From an uncultured Lachnospiraceae bacterium (lineage in GTDB: Bacteria; Bacillota; Clostridia; Lachnospirales; Lachnospiraceae): a stretch of 57,336 bases of DNA. The notes under the pieces are model-generated. The model saw only the letters and a program-made list of their open reading frames with translations, was not told the DNA's origin and made no database searches. A program made the translations under genes and the position numbers. Shown piece by piece: positions 50,549-57,336 of the stretch. The number at the start of each line of letters is the position of its first letter. Position 1 is the stretch's first letter. The stretch lies in assembly GCA_949502235.1 (NCBI GenBank), contig CATBDC010000020.1, positions 1 through 57,336 on the forward strand, read 5' to 3'.

Positions 50549-51495
50549 ACTTTTTTCTCCGCATCGTTTTCGTGGAACAAACAGGATACATCGTTGTCAT
50601 AGATTGCTGATATTGCGCCCGTTCCCGCATGGTTTCCCAGCAGGATATACCGCTCAAACCTCTTTTCCCTGATTAAACGGTCAAATACCGGCTTCCTCTT
50701 AAGCTCATCTAACGATCTTCCATGAACCGTGGCAATCAGCTTGCACCCGCAGTGCATGGCATATTCAACAGCATGTACATCCTCTTCATTACCTATCTCA
50801 TCTACTGCTATTACTTCGGGCCCCATAGAGCGGATCAGCATAATCATACCCTCCGCCTTGGGGCAGCAGTCCAGGATATCTGTCCGTATACCAAGCTGGT
50901 TTTGTGCGGCCCCCATGTAACAGCCGCCGATTTCCGAACGTTCATCCACCACTCCTACCGATTTTCCTTTGAGATACCTGTTCCCGTCAGAAATCTGGCG
51001 TATCATATCCCTTAAAAGGGTTGTCTTCCCGCACCGCGGCGGCGATATAACCAGCGTGTGGTAAAGCTCCTTCTGCCTGGTAATATACGGAAATACCTTG
51101 TCCGCACATCCAATCACCTCATGGGACATACGTACATTGACCGAAGAAATATGCTTTATATTTTTCACTCTGCCCGCCTCAAGAATCACCTGTCCTGCCA
51201 TGCCTATCCTGTGTCCTCCCTCTACTGTAATAAATCCCTGCTTCATCTCCTGTTCATAAGCATATAAAGAGTAGTTGCTGATATAATCAACCATTTCCTT
51301 TAAGTCCTCTTTTGTGACAATATAAGGCTCACCCCGCACCCTCTCCACAAAAAGCTCCTTCCCGCCATATACAAGAAGAAGAGGTTTCCGTGTCCTAAGC
51401 CGGATTTCCTGAAGAAATTCAAAATCAGGAACCGACCTCTTTACAAGGAACCGGACACTGCGCGGAAGTATATTCAGGATTCTTTCTCCCTGCAT
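50542..51495 (-). CDS. spoIIIAA: Stage III sporulation protein AA (secretion-type ATPase)
   Basis: A 317-residue AAA-type ATPase related to type II/IV secretion ATPases that powers the SpoIIIA-SpoIIQ channel. It has Walker A SPPRCGKTTLLRDM (about 150-163), the VGVVDERSEIGG motif and the Walker-B-like VIAVDEIGNEED. It is the first gene of the operon, with AGAGGTGGTG before the ATG and a plausible sigma-E promoter 23 bases upstream. Confidence 0.96.
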   Translation of the reverse strand: MQGERILNILPRSVRFLVKRSVPDFEFLQEIRLRTRKPLLLVYGGKELFVERVRGEPYIVTKEDLKEMVDYISNYSLYAYEQEMKQGFITVEGGHRIGMAGQVILEAGRVKNIKHISSVNVRMSHEVIGCADKVFPYITRQKELYHTLVISPPRCGKTTLLRDMIRQISDGNRYLKGKSVGVVDERSEIGGCYMGAAQNQLGIRTDILDCCPKAEGMIMLIRSMGPEVIAVDEIGNEEDVHAVEYAMHCGCKLIATVHGRSLDELKRKPVFDRLIREKRFERYILLGNHAGTGAISAIYDNDVSCLFHENDAEKKVC

Positions 51496-51517
51496 CTAAT
51501 CACCACCTCTTTACGTA

Positions 51518-51545
51518 AATATATGTCCATGCTCTCAATTTATTC
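51518..51545 (-). promoter_or_regulatory. Candidate sigma-E promoter of the spoIIIA operon
   Basis: On the minus strand GAATAA (51540-51545) and CATATATT (51518-51525) are separated by 14 bases, close to the sigma-E consensus. The spoIIIA operon is a known sigma-E target in spore formers. The -10 box differs from CATACAnT by one or two positions. Confidence 0.5.
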
Positions 51546-51642
51546 CAATCCGGCATTACTTTTTTCGTTATCCAAGGAAGGGCATCTTAAAACTTCCGTC
51601 CCTTAAACAACATTTCAACCGTACAGATAGAAAAATCCCCTG

Positions 51643-51700
51643 TATATAAAAAAACGCCGGCTTTTCTGTCACGAAAACAGAAAATACCAACGTTTACTAT
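51643..51700 (-). terminator. Terminator after malQ
   Basis: On the minus strand an imperfect stem AAACG...TTTTCTGT / ACAGAAAA...CGTTT around TTTCGTG is followed by TTTTTTATA. It lies 15 bases past the malQ stop and separates it from the spoIIIA operon. Confidence 0.7.
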
Positions 51701-51714
51701 TTTTGTCCCGGGCA

Positions 51715-53211
51715 TTAACGCCCGTATAACACGGCAAGCTGCTTCATCTCCTCTTGGAGCTTTTCATCAAACTGCCCTTCCTTAAGCCTCCATTTCCAGT
51801 TTATTCCAAGGGTAGACGGCTTATTCATCCTCGCCGTATCATCAAGCCCTAAGTAGTCCTGCATAGGAATAATACATAAATCCGCCACACTCCCCAGAGC
51901 CAGAAAGACAAGCTTCTTCACAAGAGCCTTTTCCTCTGTGGAAAAATCCTGGAGATAGGTCCGCACCATGCGTCTCTCCTTCGGCGTAATATTCCGAAAC
52001 CAGGAAACAAGCGTCTCATTATCATGGGTACCTGTATAGACCACACAGTTTCTCGGATAATTGTGGGGGAGATAATCACTGGCGTTTCCCGTGTCCCTCT
52101 CATCAAAAGCAAACTCCAGCACCCGCATATTCGGATAACCGCTGTCACGCACAAGCTGTTTTACGGATTCTGTCATATAGCCCAGATCCTCTGCAATAAT
52201 GTTTCTTACTCCCAGGTGGTAAGAGATTGTTCTGAACAGGTCCATGCCAGGCCCTTTCTCCCACCAGCCATTTGCCGCTGTTTTATCTCCGTAAGGAATA
52301 GCGTAGTACTCATCAAATCCCCGGAAGTGGTCAATCCGAAGCACATCATACATGGTAAAGCAGTGGGCAATTCTTTTTACCCACCAGTCAAAGCCGGAGC
52401 TTTTATGCACCTCCCAGTTATAAAGAGGATTTCCCCAGAGCTGTCCTGTCTCCGAAAACGCATCCGGAGGACAGCCGGATACCTGCACCGGATAGTTGTC
52501 CCTGTCAAGCTTAAAAAGCCAGGGCGATGCCCATGTGTCTGCGCTGTCCATTGCTACATAGATAGGGATATCTCCGATAATCTCAATGCCCTTTTCATTT
52601 GCGTAAGCCTTAAGCTTCCCCCACTGCTCATAAAACTTAAACTGCATATATTTCTGGAATTCAATATCAAAATACAGCTCTTCCCGGTAATAGTCCAATG
52701 CATACTGATAACGCAGGCGGATATCCTCTGCCCACTCGCTCCAGGGCTTGCCTTCAAACCGCCCTTTTACCGCCATAAAAAGAGCATAGTCCGAAAGCCA
52801 GTAGTCCTCTTTACGTTCAAACTCTTTAAACCGAGGATTTTCTGCAATCTGGCTCCTCTCATAAGCCTTCCTTAAAAGCGCGAATCTGTTAAGATAAAGC
52901 TTTTCATAATCAATCTCCGTCTCCTTATCCCCAAAATCCGCCGCGTCACACTCTTCCTTTGTAAGGACTCCTTCTGTAGTCAAATCCTCCAGACTGATAA
53001 GGTAAGGATTCCCCGCAAATGTAGAAAAGGACTGGTAGGGAGAATCCCCGTAGCTGGTTGGGCCGAGAGGAAGAATCTGCCAGGAGCTCTGCCCCGCACG
53101 CACAAGGCTGTCCACAAACTCATAGGCGCTCCTTCCGAATCCCCCGATACCATATTTACCCGGCAGACTGCTCACCGGAAGCAATACGCCGCATCTTCTT
53201 ACTTTAGACAT
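51715..53211 (-). CDS. malQ: 4-alpha-glucanotransferase (amylomaltase)
   Basis: A 498-residue GH77 enzyme that transfers alpha-1,4-glucan chains in maltodextrin and glycogen metabolism. The N-terminus (GVLLPVSSLPGKYGIGGFG) and the active-site stretches IIGDIPIYVAMDSADTW, VLRIDHFRGFDEYYAIP (nucleophile Asp) and NIIAEDLGYMT (acid/base Glu) are present, as is YTGTHDNET. Two adjacent ATGs exist; the second (53211) has the better spacing from AGGAGG. It lies 55 bases downstream of the acetyltransferase gene, with a weak hairpin between. Confidence 0.96.
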   Translation of the reverse strand: MSKVRRCGVLLPVSSLPGKYGIGGFGRSAYEFVDSLVRAGQSSWQILPLGPTSYGDSPYQSFSTFAGNPYLISLEDLTTEGVLTKEECDAADFGDKETEIDYEKLYLNRFALLRKAYERSQIAENPRFKEFERKEDYWLSDYALFMAVKGRFEGKPWSEWAEDIRLRYQYALDYYREELYFDIEFQKYMQFKFYEQWGKLKAYANEKGIEIIGDIPIYVAMDSADTWASPWLFKLDRDNYPVQVSGCPPDAFSETGQLWGNPLYNWEVHKSSGFDWWVKRIAHCFTMYDVLRIDHFRGFDEYYAIPYGDKTAANGWWEKGPGMDLFRTISYHLGVRNIIAEDLGYMTESVKQLVRDSGYPNMRVLEFAFDERDTGNASDYLPHNYPRNCVVYTGTHDNETLVSWFRNITPKERRMVRTYLQDFSTEEKALVKKLVFLALGSVADLCIIPMQDYLGLDDTARMNKPSTLGINWKWRLKEGQFDEKLQEEMKQLAVLYGR

Positions 53212-53233
53212 CATAATCCTCCTTTTTAATTTG

Positions 53234-53261
53234 AAGGGCGGAACAAAAACCGTCCGCCCTT
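53234..53261 (-). terminator. Hairpin between the acetyltransferase gene and malQ
   Basis: AAGGGCGGA (53234-53242) pairs with TCCGCCCTT (53253-53261). On the minus strand it is followed by CAAATTAAAAAGG, a poor U-tract, so termination may be partial. Confidence 0.4.
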
Positions 53262-53266
53262 AAGTA

Positions 53267-53884
53267 CTATGAATCCCATTTAATTTTTCTGTCCTTATAG
53301 TAATACTTTCTGTCATGCTCGCCCACTTCACGGAGTACCCTGCAGGGATTGCCAACCGCCACTACATTTGACGGAATATCCTTTGTTACAACACTCGCCG
53401 CGCCGATGACCACGTTGTCCCCTATAGTAATTCCAGGCAGGATTACCGCATTTGCTCCAATCCAGCAGTTCTTCCCGATACGCACCGGCATATTATACTG
53501 CAGTCCCTTTTCCCGAAGCTCCGGACAGATGGGATGCCCCGCTGTTGCAATCGTTACATTAGGCCCGAACATGGTATAGTCTCCCACATAGATGTGGGTA
53601 TCATCCACAAGCGTCAGGTTAAAATTCGCATACACATTTTTTCCGAAATGCACATGATGACCTCCGAAATTTGAGTGGAGGGGCGGCTCAACATAGCACC
53701 CTTCCCCAATCTCGGCAAACATTTCCTTTAAAAGCTGCTCCCTTTTGTCCATCTCTGTAGGACGGGTCATATTAAAATCATACAGCATATTAATATAGCC
53801 AAACTGCTCTTTCATCAGTTCTTCATCATTTGGAAAATAAATCTCTCCGCTGTGCATTTTTTCCTTTATATCTGATAAACTCAT
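53267..53884 (-). CDS. Maltose/galactoside-type O-acetyltransferase (left-handed beta-helix)
   Basis: About 205 residues of the NodL/LacA/Maa family, which transfer acetyl from acetyl-CoA to sugars. A helical N-terminus (SLSDIKEKMHSGEIYFPNDE) is followed by hexapeptide-repeat coils with the catalytic-His segment ATAGHPICPELR, and the acetyl-CoA region GKNCWIGANAVILPGITIGD, then GAASVVTKDIPSNVVAVGNP. The start at 53884 follows the pnp stop by one base (TAAGATG); an ATG at 53899 would overlap pnp. Proximity to malQ suggests a maltose/glucan substrate but does not prove it. Confidence 0.9.
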   Translation of the reverse strand: MSLSDIKEKMHSGEIYFPNDEELMKEQFGYINMLYDFNMTRPTEMDKREQLLKEMFAEIGEGCYVEPPLHSNFGGHHVHFGKNVYANFNLTLVDDTHIYVGDYTMFGPNVTIATAGHPICPELREKGLQYNMPVRIGKNCWIGANAVILPGITIGDNVVIGAASVVTKDIPSNVVAVGNPCRVLREVGEHDRKYYYKDRKIKWDS

Positions 53885-53885
53885 C

Positions 53886-55973
53886 TTACTCTGCCACATC
53901 CTTCATACTGAATGAAAATCTTCCCATCTTATCCTTGCCAAGACATACAACCTTTACTTTATCTCCAAGAGTCAGCACATCCTCTACATGGTTCACTCTC
54001 TCCTTTGAAATCTTGGAAATATGCACCATGCCTTCCTTACCCGGCGCAAATTCTATAAAGGCGCCAAACTCCTTAATGCTGATAACCTTTCCTTCCAGAA
54101 CCTGTCCGGCCTCAAAATCTGTCACAATAATATAAATCAGTTTCTGGGCCTCTTCCATGCTCCTGCTTTCCGTACCGCAGATAGAAACCGAACCGTCATC
54201 TGTAATGTCGATCTTCACGCCTGTCTGCTCAATAATCGCATTAATCGTCTTTCCCCGCTGTCCCACAACGTCTCCGATCTTCTGGGGATCAATCTGCATC
54301 TGGATAATCTTCGGCGCGTACGGGCCTACCTCCGGCCTCGGTTCGGCAATAGCCTTATTCATAACCTCATCGATAATATAAGTCCTGGCCTTCTTTGTAG
54401 CTACAATGGCCTCCTCGATAATCGGCCTTGTCAGACCATGAATCTTAATATCCATCTGGATTGCCGTGATACCCTTGTGTGTTCCTGCTACCTTAAAGTC
54501 CATATCGCCGAAGAAATCCTCAAGTCCCTGGATATCCGTGAGCACCAGATAATCGTCATCCGTCTCTCCTGTCACAAGACCTGCGGAAATTCCTGCCACC
54601 GCAGACTTAATCGGAACGCCTGCTGTCATAAGGGACATGGAGGATGCACACACGCTTGCCTGTGAGGTGGAGCCATTGGACTCAAAGGTCTCAGATACCG
54701 TACGGATTGCATACGGGAATTCTGCCTCGCTTGGAAGCACCGGCACGAGAGCGCGCTCCGCAAGGGCTCCATGTCCGATCTCACGGCGTCCCGGCCCTCT
54801 TGAGGGTCTTGTCTCTCCAACCGAATAGGACGGGAAATTATAGTGATGCATATATCTCTTGGAGGTTTCCGCCTCATCAAGCCCGTCAAGTCTCTGTGCC
54901 TCTGCAAGGGGCGCAAGGGTAGTAATGGTACAGATCTGTGTCTGTCCTCTCGTAAACATTGCAGAGCCGTGAACTCTGGGAATCAGGTCAATCTCTGCAG
55001 CCAGAGGACGGATCTGATCAATAGCCCTTCCGTCCGGACGCTTATGATCCTTTAAGATCATCTTGCGCACTGTCTTTTTCTGGTACTGGTAAACAGCCTC
55101 GCCCAGCACAGAAAGCCATTCTTCTTTTTCAGCAAATGCCTCTTCGAGCTTCTCTGTAATCTGCCTGATATTTTCTTCCCTTACCTGCTTTTCATCTGTA
55201 AATACAGCCTCTTCCATAGCCTGCGGCGGAACAATCTCCTTTATCGCCGCAAACAGCTCTTCCGGCACCGCACAGCTCTCGTATTCATGCTTCGGCTTTC
55301 CGCACTCCGCAACAATCGTATCAATAAACGCAATAACCTTCTGGTTCAGCTCATGAGCCGCAAAGATGGCCTCAATCATCCTGTCCTCCGGAACCTCATT
55401 AGCCCCTGCCTCAATCATGATTACCTTTTCCCTTGTGGATGCCACGGTAAGGGCAAGGTCTGACACCTCCTTTTGCGCCGCCGTAGGGTTAAATACAAAC
55501 TCTCCCTCTACCAGTCCCACCTGGGTTGTGGAAATAGGGCCGTCAAAAGGAATATCCGAAATTGTTGTTGCAATAGCTGCACCCAGCATGGCCGTAAGCT
55601 CCGGTGAACAGTCCTGATCCACAGACAGCACCAGATTTTCAAGAGTTACGTCATTGCGGTAATCCTTGGGAAACAGCGGCCTCATAGGACGGTCAATAAC
55701 ACGGTCAGTAAGCACCGCATTTTCTGACGCCTTTCCTTCTCTCTTATTAAAGCCTCCCGGAATCTTTCCTACAGAATAGAGTCTCTCATTATACTCCACG
55801 CTTAAGGGGAAGAAATCTATCCCGTCCCTTGGCTTTTCTGATGCCGTAGCCGTACACAGCACCGTTGTATCTCCATAGTGCATCAGCACCGCACCATTTG
55901 CCTGCTTTGCAACTCTGTCCACATCTACACACAGAGTCCTTCCGGCTAATTCCATTTCAAACTTCTTATACAT
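53886..55973 (-). CDS. pnp: Polyribonucleotide nucleotidyltransferase
   Basis: A 695-residue exoribonuclease of the RNA degradosome. Two RNase PH-like domains (about 10-230 and 315-545), with FTRGQTQ and the second-domain catalytic stretch MDFKVAGTHKGITAIQMDIK, are followed by a KH domain (about 555-615; GKTINAIIEQTGVKIDITDD) and an S1 domain (about 622-690; GQVLEGKVISIKEFGAFIEF). AAAAGGAG lies 6 bases before the ATG. Its long leader (from a promoter at 56167) contains a 24-bp stem suggestive of autoregulation. Confidence 0.97.
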   Translation of the reverse strand: MYKKFEMELAGRTLCVDVDRVAKQANGAVLMHYGDTTVLCTATASEKPRDGIDFFPLSVEYNERLYSVGKIPGGFNKREGKASENAVLTDRVIDRPMRPLFPKDYRNDVTLENLVLSVDQDCSPELTAMLGAAIATTISDIPFDGPISTTQVGLVEGEFVFNPTAAQKEVSDLALTVASTREKVIMIEAGANEVPEDRMIEAIFAAHELNQKVIAFIDTIVAECGKPKHEYESCAVPEELFAAIKEIVPPQAMEEAVFTDEKQVREENIRQITEKLEEAFAEKEEWLSVLGEAVYQYQKKTVRKMILKDHKRPDGRAIDQIRPLAAEIDLIPRVHGSAMFTRGQTQICTITTLAPLAEAQRLDGLDEAETSKRYMHHYNFPSYSVGETRPSRGPGRREIGHGALAERALVPVLPSEAEFPYAIRTVSETFESNGSTSQASVCASSMSLMTAGVPIKSAVAGISAGLVTGETDDDYLVLTDIQGLEDFFGDMDFKVAGTHKGITAIQMDIKIHGLTRPIIEEAIVATKKARTYIIDEVMNKAIAEPRPEVGPYAPKIIQMQIDPQKIGDVVGQRGKTINAIIEQTGVKIDITDDGSVSICGTESRSMEEAQKLIYIIVTDFEAGQVLEGKVISIKEFGAFIEFAPGKEGMVHISKISKERVNHVEDVLTLGDKVKVVCLGKDKMGRFSFSMKDVAE

Positions 55974-56005
55974 TATTTTCTCCTTTTCTGTTACATACTT
56001 GGCGG

Positions 56006-56030
56006 CTGCTCACTTCGTTCACAGTAGCCA
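56006..56030 (-). repeat. Short repeat, copy 3 (pnp leader, diverged)
   Basis: On the minus strand CTGTGAACGAAGTGAGCAG lies 40 bases upstream of pnp. It resembles the two copies around alaS with a few changes. Its ends GGCT/AGCC are complementary. Confidence 0.5.
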
Positions 56031-56057
56031 TACTTATGACCGCGGGACAGGAGCTTC

Positions 56058-56137
56058 CCGAAACTACTGAAATATATACTTTATCATACTGCTTCTAAAA
56101 GATATCTCATCCCAAATATACATTTCAGTGGTCTCGG
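56058..56137 (-). promoter_or_regulatory. Long stem-loop in the pnp 5' leader
   Basis: Arms at 56058-56081 and 56114-56137 can pair over 24 positions in the minus-strand RNA, with three G-U pairs and one C-A mismatch; the loop is 32 bases. In E. coli the pnp leader has a long stem cut by RNase III and used by PNPase for autocontrol. A similar role here is inferred. Confidence 0.65.
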
Positions 56138-56166
56138 CTAAAATCTCTCTGCCCACAATCTTTAGT

Positions 56167-56175
56167 ATTATAGCA
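56167..56175 (-). promoter_or_regulatory. Predicted extended -10 promoter of pnp
   Basis: On the minus strand TGCTATAAT (56167-56175) provides an extended -10 box; no good -35 box is seen. The transcript would include the long stem. Confidence 0.5.
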
Positions 56176-56215
56176 CACCTGCCGTAAATATACCACATAA
56201 ATTTCTAGAATCTTT

Positions 56216-56255
56216 AAAAGGAGGGCAGGAATCAAAACATTCCTGCCCTCCTTTT
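56216..56255 (-). terminator. Strong bidirectional hairpin terminator
   Basis: AAAAGGAGGGCAGGAAT (56216-56232) and its exact complement (56239-56255) form a 17-bp stem around 6 bases, with T-runs on either side. It ends the coiled-coil gene just before the pnp promoter. Confidence 0.85.
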
Positions 56256-56259
56256 TTCA

Positions 56260-56565
56260 TCAGGCCACACCCACCTTCTTTTCCACAACCAGTACACGTT
56301 TTTCCAGATTGTCATTTGATTTCAGCAGTGTACTCACTGTATCCGCCTCTAAATGTGCAATGCGGTAAGTATTTTCGTATACGTCTATACGTTTCATAAT
56401 CTCTCGAAACCGTGCCTCATTCTTCTTATCATATCTCTCCATTTCATCCAGCATGGAGCTTTCAGATTTTAAAATCCTTCTGTCCACCTCTCTCAAGATG
56501 CGGGCAGTCGATTTACCGATCCGTTTATCCATCTCCTTATTTAAACGGAACTCCATGTTTCTCAT
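56260..56565 (-). CDS. Coiled-coil protein, probably the remnant of a longer gene
   Basis: A 101-residue, highly charged protein predicted to be almost entirely helical coiled coil (RNMEFRLNKEMDKRIGKSTA, then RILREVDRRILKSESSMLDE, VEKKVGVA at the end). I recognise no family. No ribosome-binding site stands before the ATG at 56565. The frame is open upstream to a stop at 56710-56712, and matching coiled-coil repeats there are in a different frame, indicating a frameshift in a run of G near 56612. It ends at a strong terminator. It may be non-functional or translated from elsewhere. Confidence 0.5.
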   Translation of the reverse strand: MRNMEFRLNKEMDKRIGKSTARILREVDRRILKSESSMLDEMERYDKKNEARFREIMKRIDVYENTYRIAHLEADTVSTLLKSNDNLEKRVLVVEKKVGVA

Positions 56566-56591
56566 CTGCCTGGTATGTCTTGCTTCGGATT

Positions 56592-56705
56592 CTACAAACC
56601 GTCTATCCCCTTCATCCGGCCCTCGGATTCCGTTATCTGACGGCCCATCTCCTCCTTCATCCGGCCTTCCGATTCCTTTATCTGACGACCGGTTTCTTCC
56701 TTCAT
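56592..56705 (-). pseudogene. Frameshifted 5' part of the coiled-coil gene, with 15-residue repeats
   Basis: A 37-codon frame begins at ATG 56705 and contains two near-identical 45-base units (RMKEExGRQIxESEG) and the start of a third. It meets TAG at 56592-56594 just past a G4 tract. One added G would continue the third unit in frame as GDRRFVESEARHTRQ, then MRNMEF of the downstream frame. The repeats are clear; the ancestral start is not. Confidence 0.5.
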
Positions 56706-56806
56706 CCGGTTACCCCTGCCATTATTATACAGTCCTCTATAATTTCTGTCACCACTTTTTCAGGCAAAAATATTACCAAAATTTTGCCGAAAAATGCAAT
56801 TTCTAT

Positions 56807-56844
56807 AAAAAAGTGCCTCTCCCTCCCTGGGGCAAAGGCACTTT
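56807..56844 (-). terminator. Terminator after rpsO
   Basis: On the minus strand AAAGTGCCT and AGGCACTTT flank a loop of about 18 bases and are followed by TTTATAG. It lies 11 bases past the rpsO stop. Confidence 0.75.
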
Positions 56845-56854
56845 CTCATCATCA

Positions 56855-57121
56855 CTATTTACGAAGTCCTAATCTCTCAATCAGTGAACGATATCTCTCA
56901 ATATCCGTCTTCTTAAGATATGCCAGAAGTCCTCTTCTCTGTCCTACCATCTTAAGAAGTCCTCTTCTTGAATGATGATCCTTCGGATTCGCCTTAAAAT
57001 GCTCTGTCAGATCATTAATTCTTGCAGTAAGAATCGCGATCTGTACCTCCGGTGAACCTGTGTCACCCTCTGTTCTTCCATAGTCAGCAATAATCTGCTC
57101 TTTTCTTTCTTTTGAAATCAT
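56855..57121 (-). CDS. rpsO: 30S ribosomal protein S15
   Basis: An 88-residue primary 16S rRNA-binding protein of the small subunit. It shows [20 protein letters not shown]-type sequence (here [20 protein letters not shown]), [20 protein letters not shown]-type core and LIERLGLRK at the end. AAAGGAGG precedes the ATG. It is transcribed from a clear promoter and terminates at 56807-56844. pnp follows on the same strand, as in many bacteria. Confidence 0.98.
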   Translation of the reverse strand: MISKERKEQIIADYGRTEGDTGSPEVQIAILTARINDLTEHFKANPKDHHSRRGLLKMVGQRRGLLAYLKKTDIERYRSLIERLGLRK

Positions 57122-57205
57122 CCTTGATTTCCTCCTTTAAACTCTTAGTACCGCCTGATATTAAGTAACGGCTGGAGTATCCAGTTACCGAACACCGGCT
57201 GTTTC
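57122..57205 (-). promoter_or_regulatory. Structured rpsO leader, possible S15 autoregulatory site
   Basis: In the minus-strand leader GTAAC and GTTAC bracket an inner stem CTGG/CCAG, and further complementary segments continue to the ribosome-binding site. S15 represses its own mRNA through such leaders in several bacterial groups; I infer the same here. Confidence 0.45.
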
Positions 57206-57214
57206 CAATTGGAA

Positions 57215-57243
57215 AGTATAGCATAAGTTGTGCGGAATGTAAA
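57215..57243 (-). promoter_or_regulatory. Predicted sigma-A promoter of rpsO
   Basis: On the minus strand TTTACA (57238-57243) and TATACT (57215-57220) are separated by exactly 17 bases. Confidence 0.7.
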
Positions 57244-57282
57244 GAGGCCTGAAAAAATTTCCTGTGCATCGAAAATGATGCG

Positions 57283-57336
57283 TTACTGTTCACACAGTAC
57301 TTTGCATTTACTGCAAAGTACGTAAGAAAGTGATTC
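57283..57336 (-). repeat. Dispersed 54-base hairpin repeat, copy 2
   Basis: This is the inverted partner of 14414-14467 (45 of 54 positions alike). The core hairpin has arms GTACTTTGCA / TGCAAAGTAC, a perfect 10-bp stem around 5 bases. It lies upstream of rpsO and reaches the window edge, so it may extend further. Confidence 0.65.

Noticed and set aside
56700-56860. An open stretch in a third frame ending at 56702 (IIEDCIIMAGVTG)
   Set aside because: It runs through the rpsO terminator and lacks a start and ribosome-binding site; possibly part of the decayed coiled-coil gene but not supportable as a CDS.
57084-57293. A 69-codon frame upstream of rpsO
   Set aside because: It crosses the rpsO promoter and leader in another frame and has no ribosome-binding site or recognisable product.

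Overview
The window is a chromosomal segment of a Gram-positive, endospore-forming anaerobe, most likely a gut Lachnospiraceae (Clostridia). Evidence is the classical Firmicutes sporulation and housekeeping order spo0A-spoIVB-recN-argR-nadK-tlyA-dxs-ispA-xseB-xseA-nusB-asp23, a complete spoIIIA operon (AA to AH), an [FeFe] hydrogenase, a B12-dependent methionine synthase with a separate activation protein, and a predicted mucin-targeting M60 protease. The genus cannot be fixed from sequence alone. No tRNA, rRNA, CRISPR array or complete transposon was seen.

Layout. 1-660: the end of what looks like an IS21-type insertion sequence fused to a 5'-truncated M42 aminopeptidase gene. 810-4485 (minus): trmO, an ABC-class ATPase, a pentapeptide-repeat protein and a ProX-type editing protein. 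4606-10815 (minus): a surface pair, a 1746-residue M60 metalloprotease carrying a dockerin and, 3 bases downstream, a membrane-anchored protein with a cohesin-like domain. 11016-13814 (plus): an FtsA/PilM-like ATPase with an unusual C-terminus, then maf. 13801-20856 (minus): a CmpB-type membrane protein, rpsU, alaS, an AAA-ATPase/nuclease whose natural start codon appears mutated to ATA, and an [FeFe] hydrogenase facing a LysR regulator. 21049-23335 (plus): lysR and a MATE exporter.

23306-27451 (minus) is a signalling/transport module: LytTR response regulator, GHKL histidine kinase, terminator, a 50-residue membrane protein, an ABC ATPase and an ABC permease. 27510-33973 (minus): asnA, metH without its activation domain, the activation domain as a separate gene, metF and glgA. 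34041-44907 (minus): the spo0A-to-asp23 block, which links sporulation control, arginine regulation, DNA repair, NADP supply and isoprenoid synthesis. 45070-46671: prfC. 46767-51495: spoIIIA operon. 51715-53884: malQ and a hexapeptide acetyltransferase. 53886-57121: pnp, a decayed coiled-coil gene and rpsO.

The most notable non-standard signals are the cohesin/dockerin mucinase pair, the FtsA-like protein with repeated beta-grasp-like units, the ATA start codon, a 72-base perfect palindrome next to prfC, a 54-base dispersed hairpin repeat with a compensatory base change in its stem, a second short repeat flanking alaS and preceding pnp, a 24-bp stem in the pnp leader, and an alaS promoter built into a perfect dyad. 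All assignments rest on reading motifs and gene order; no database search was run.
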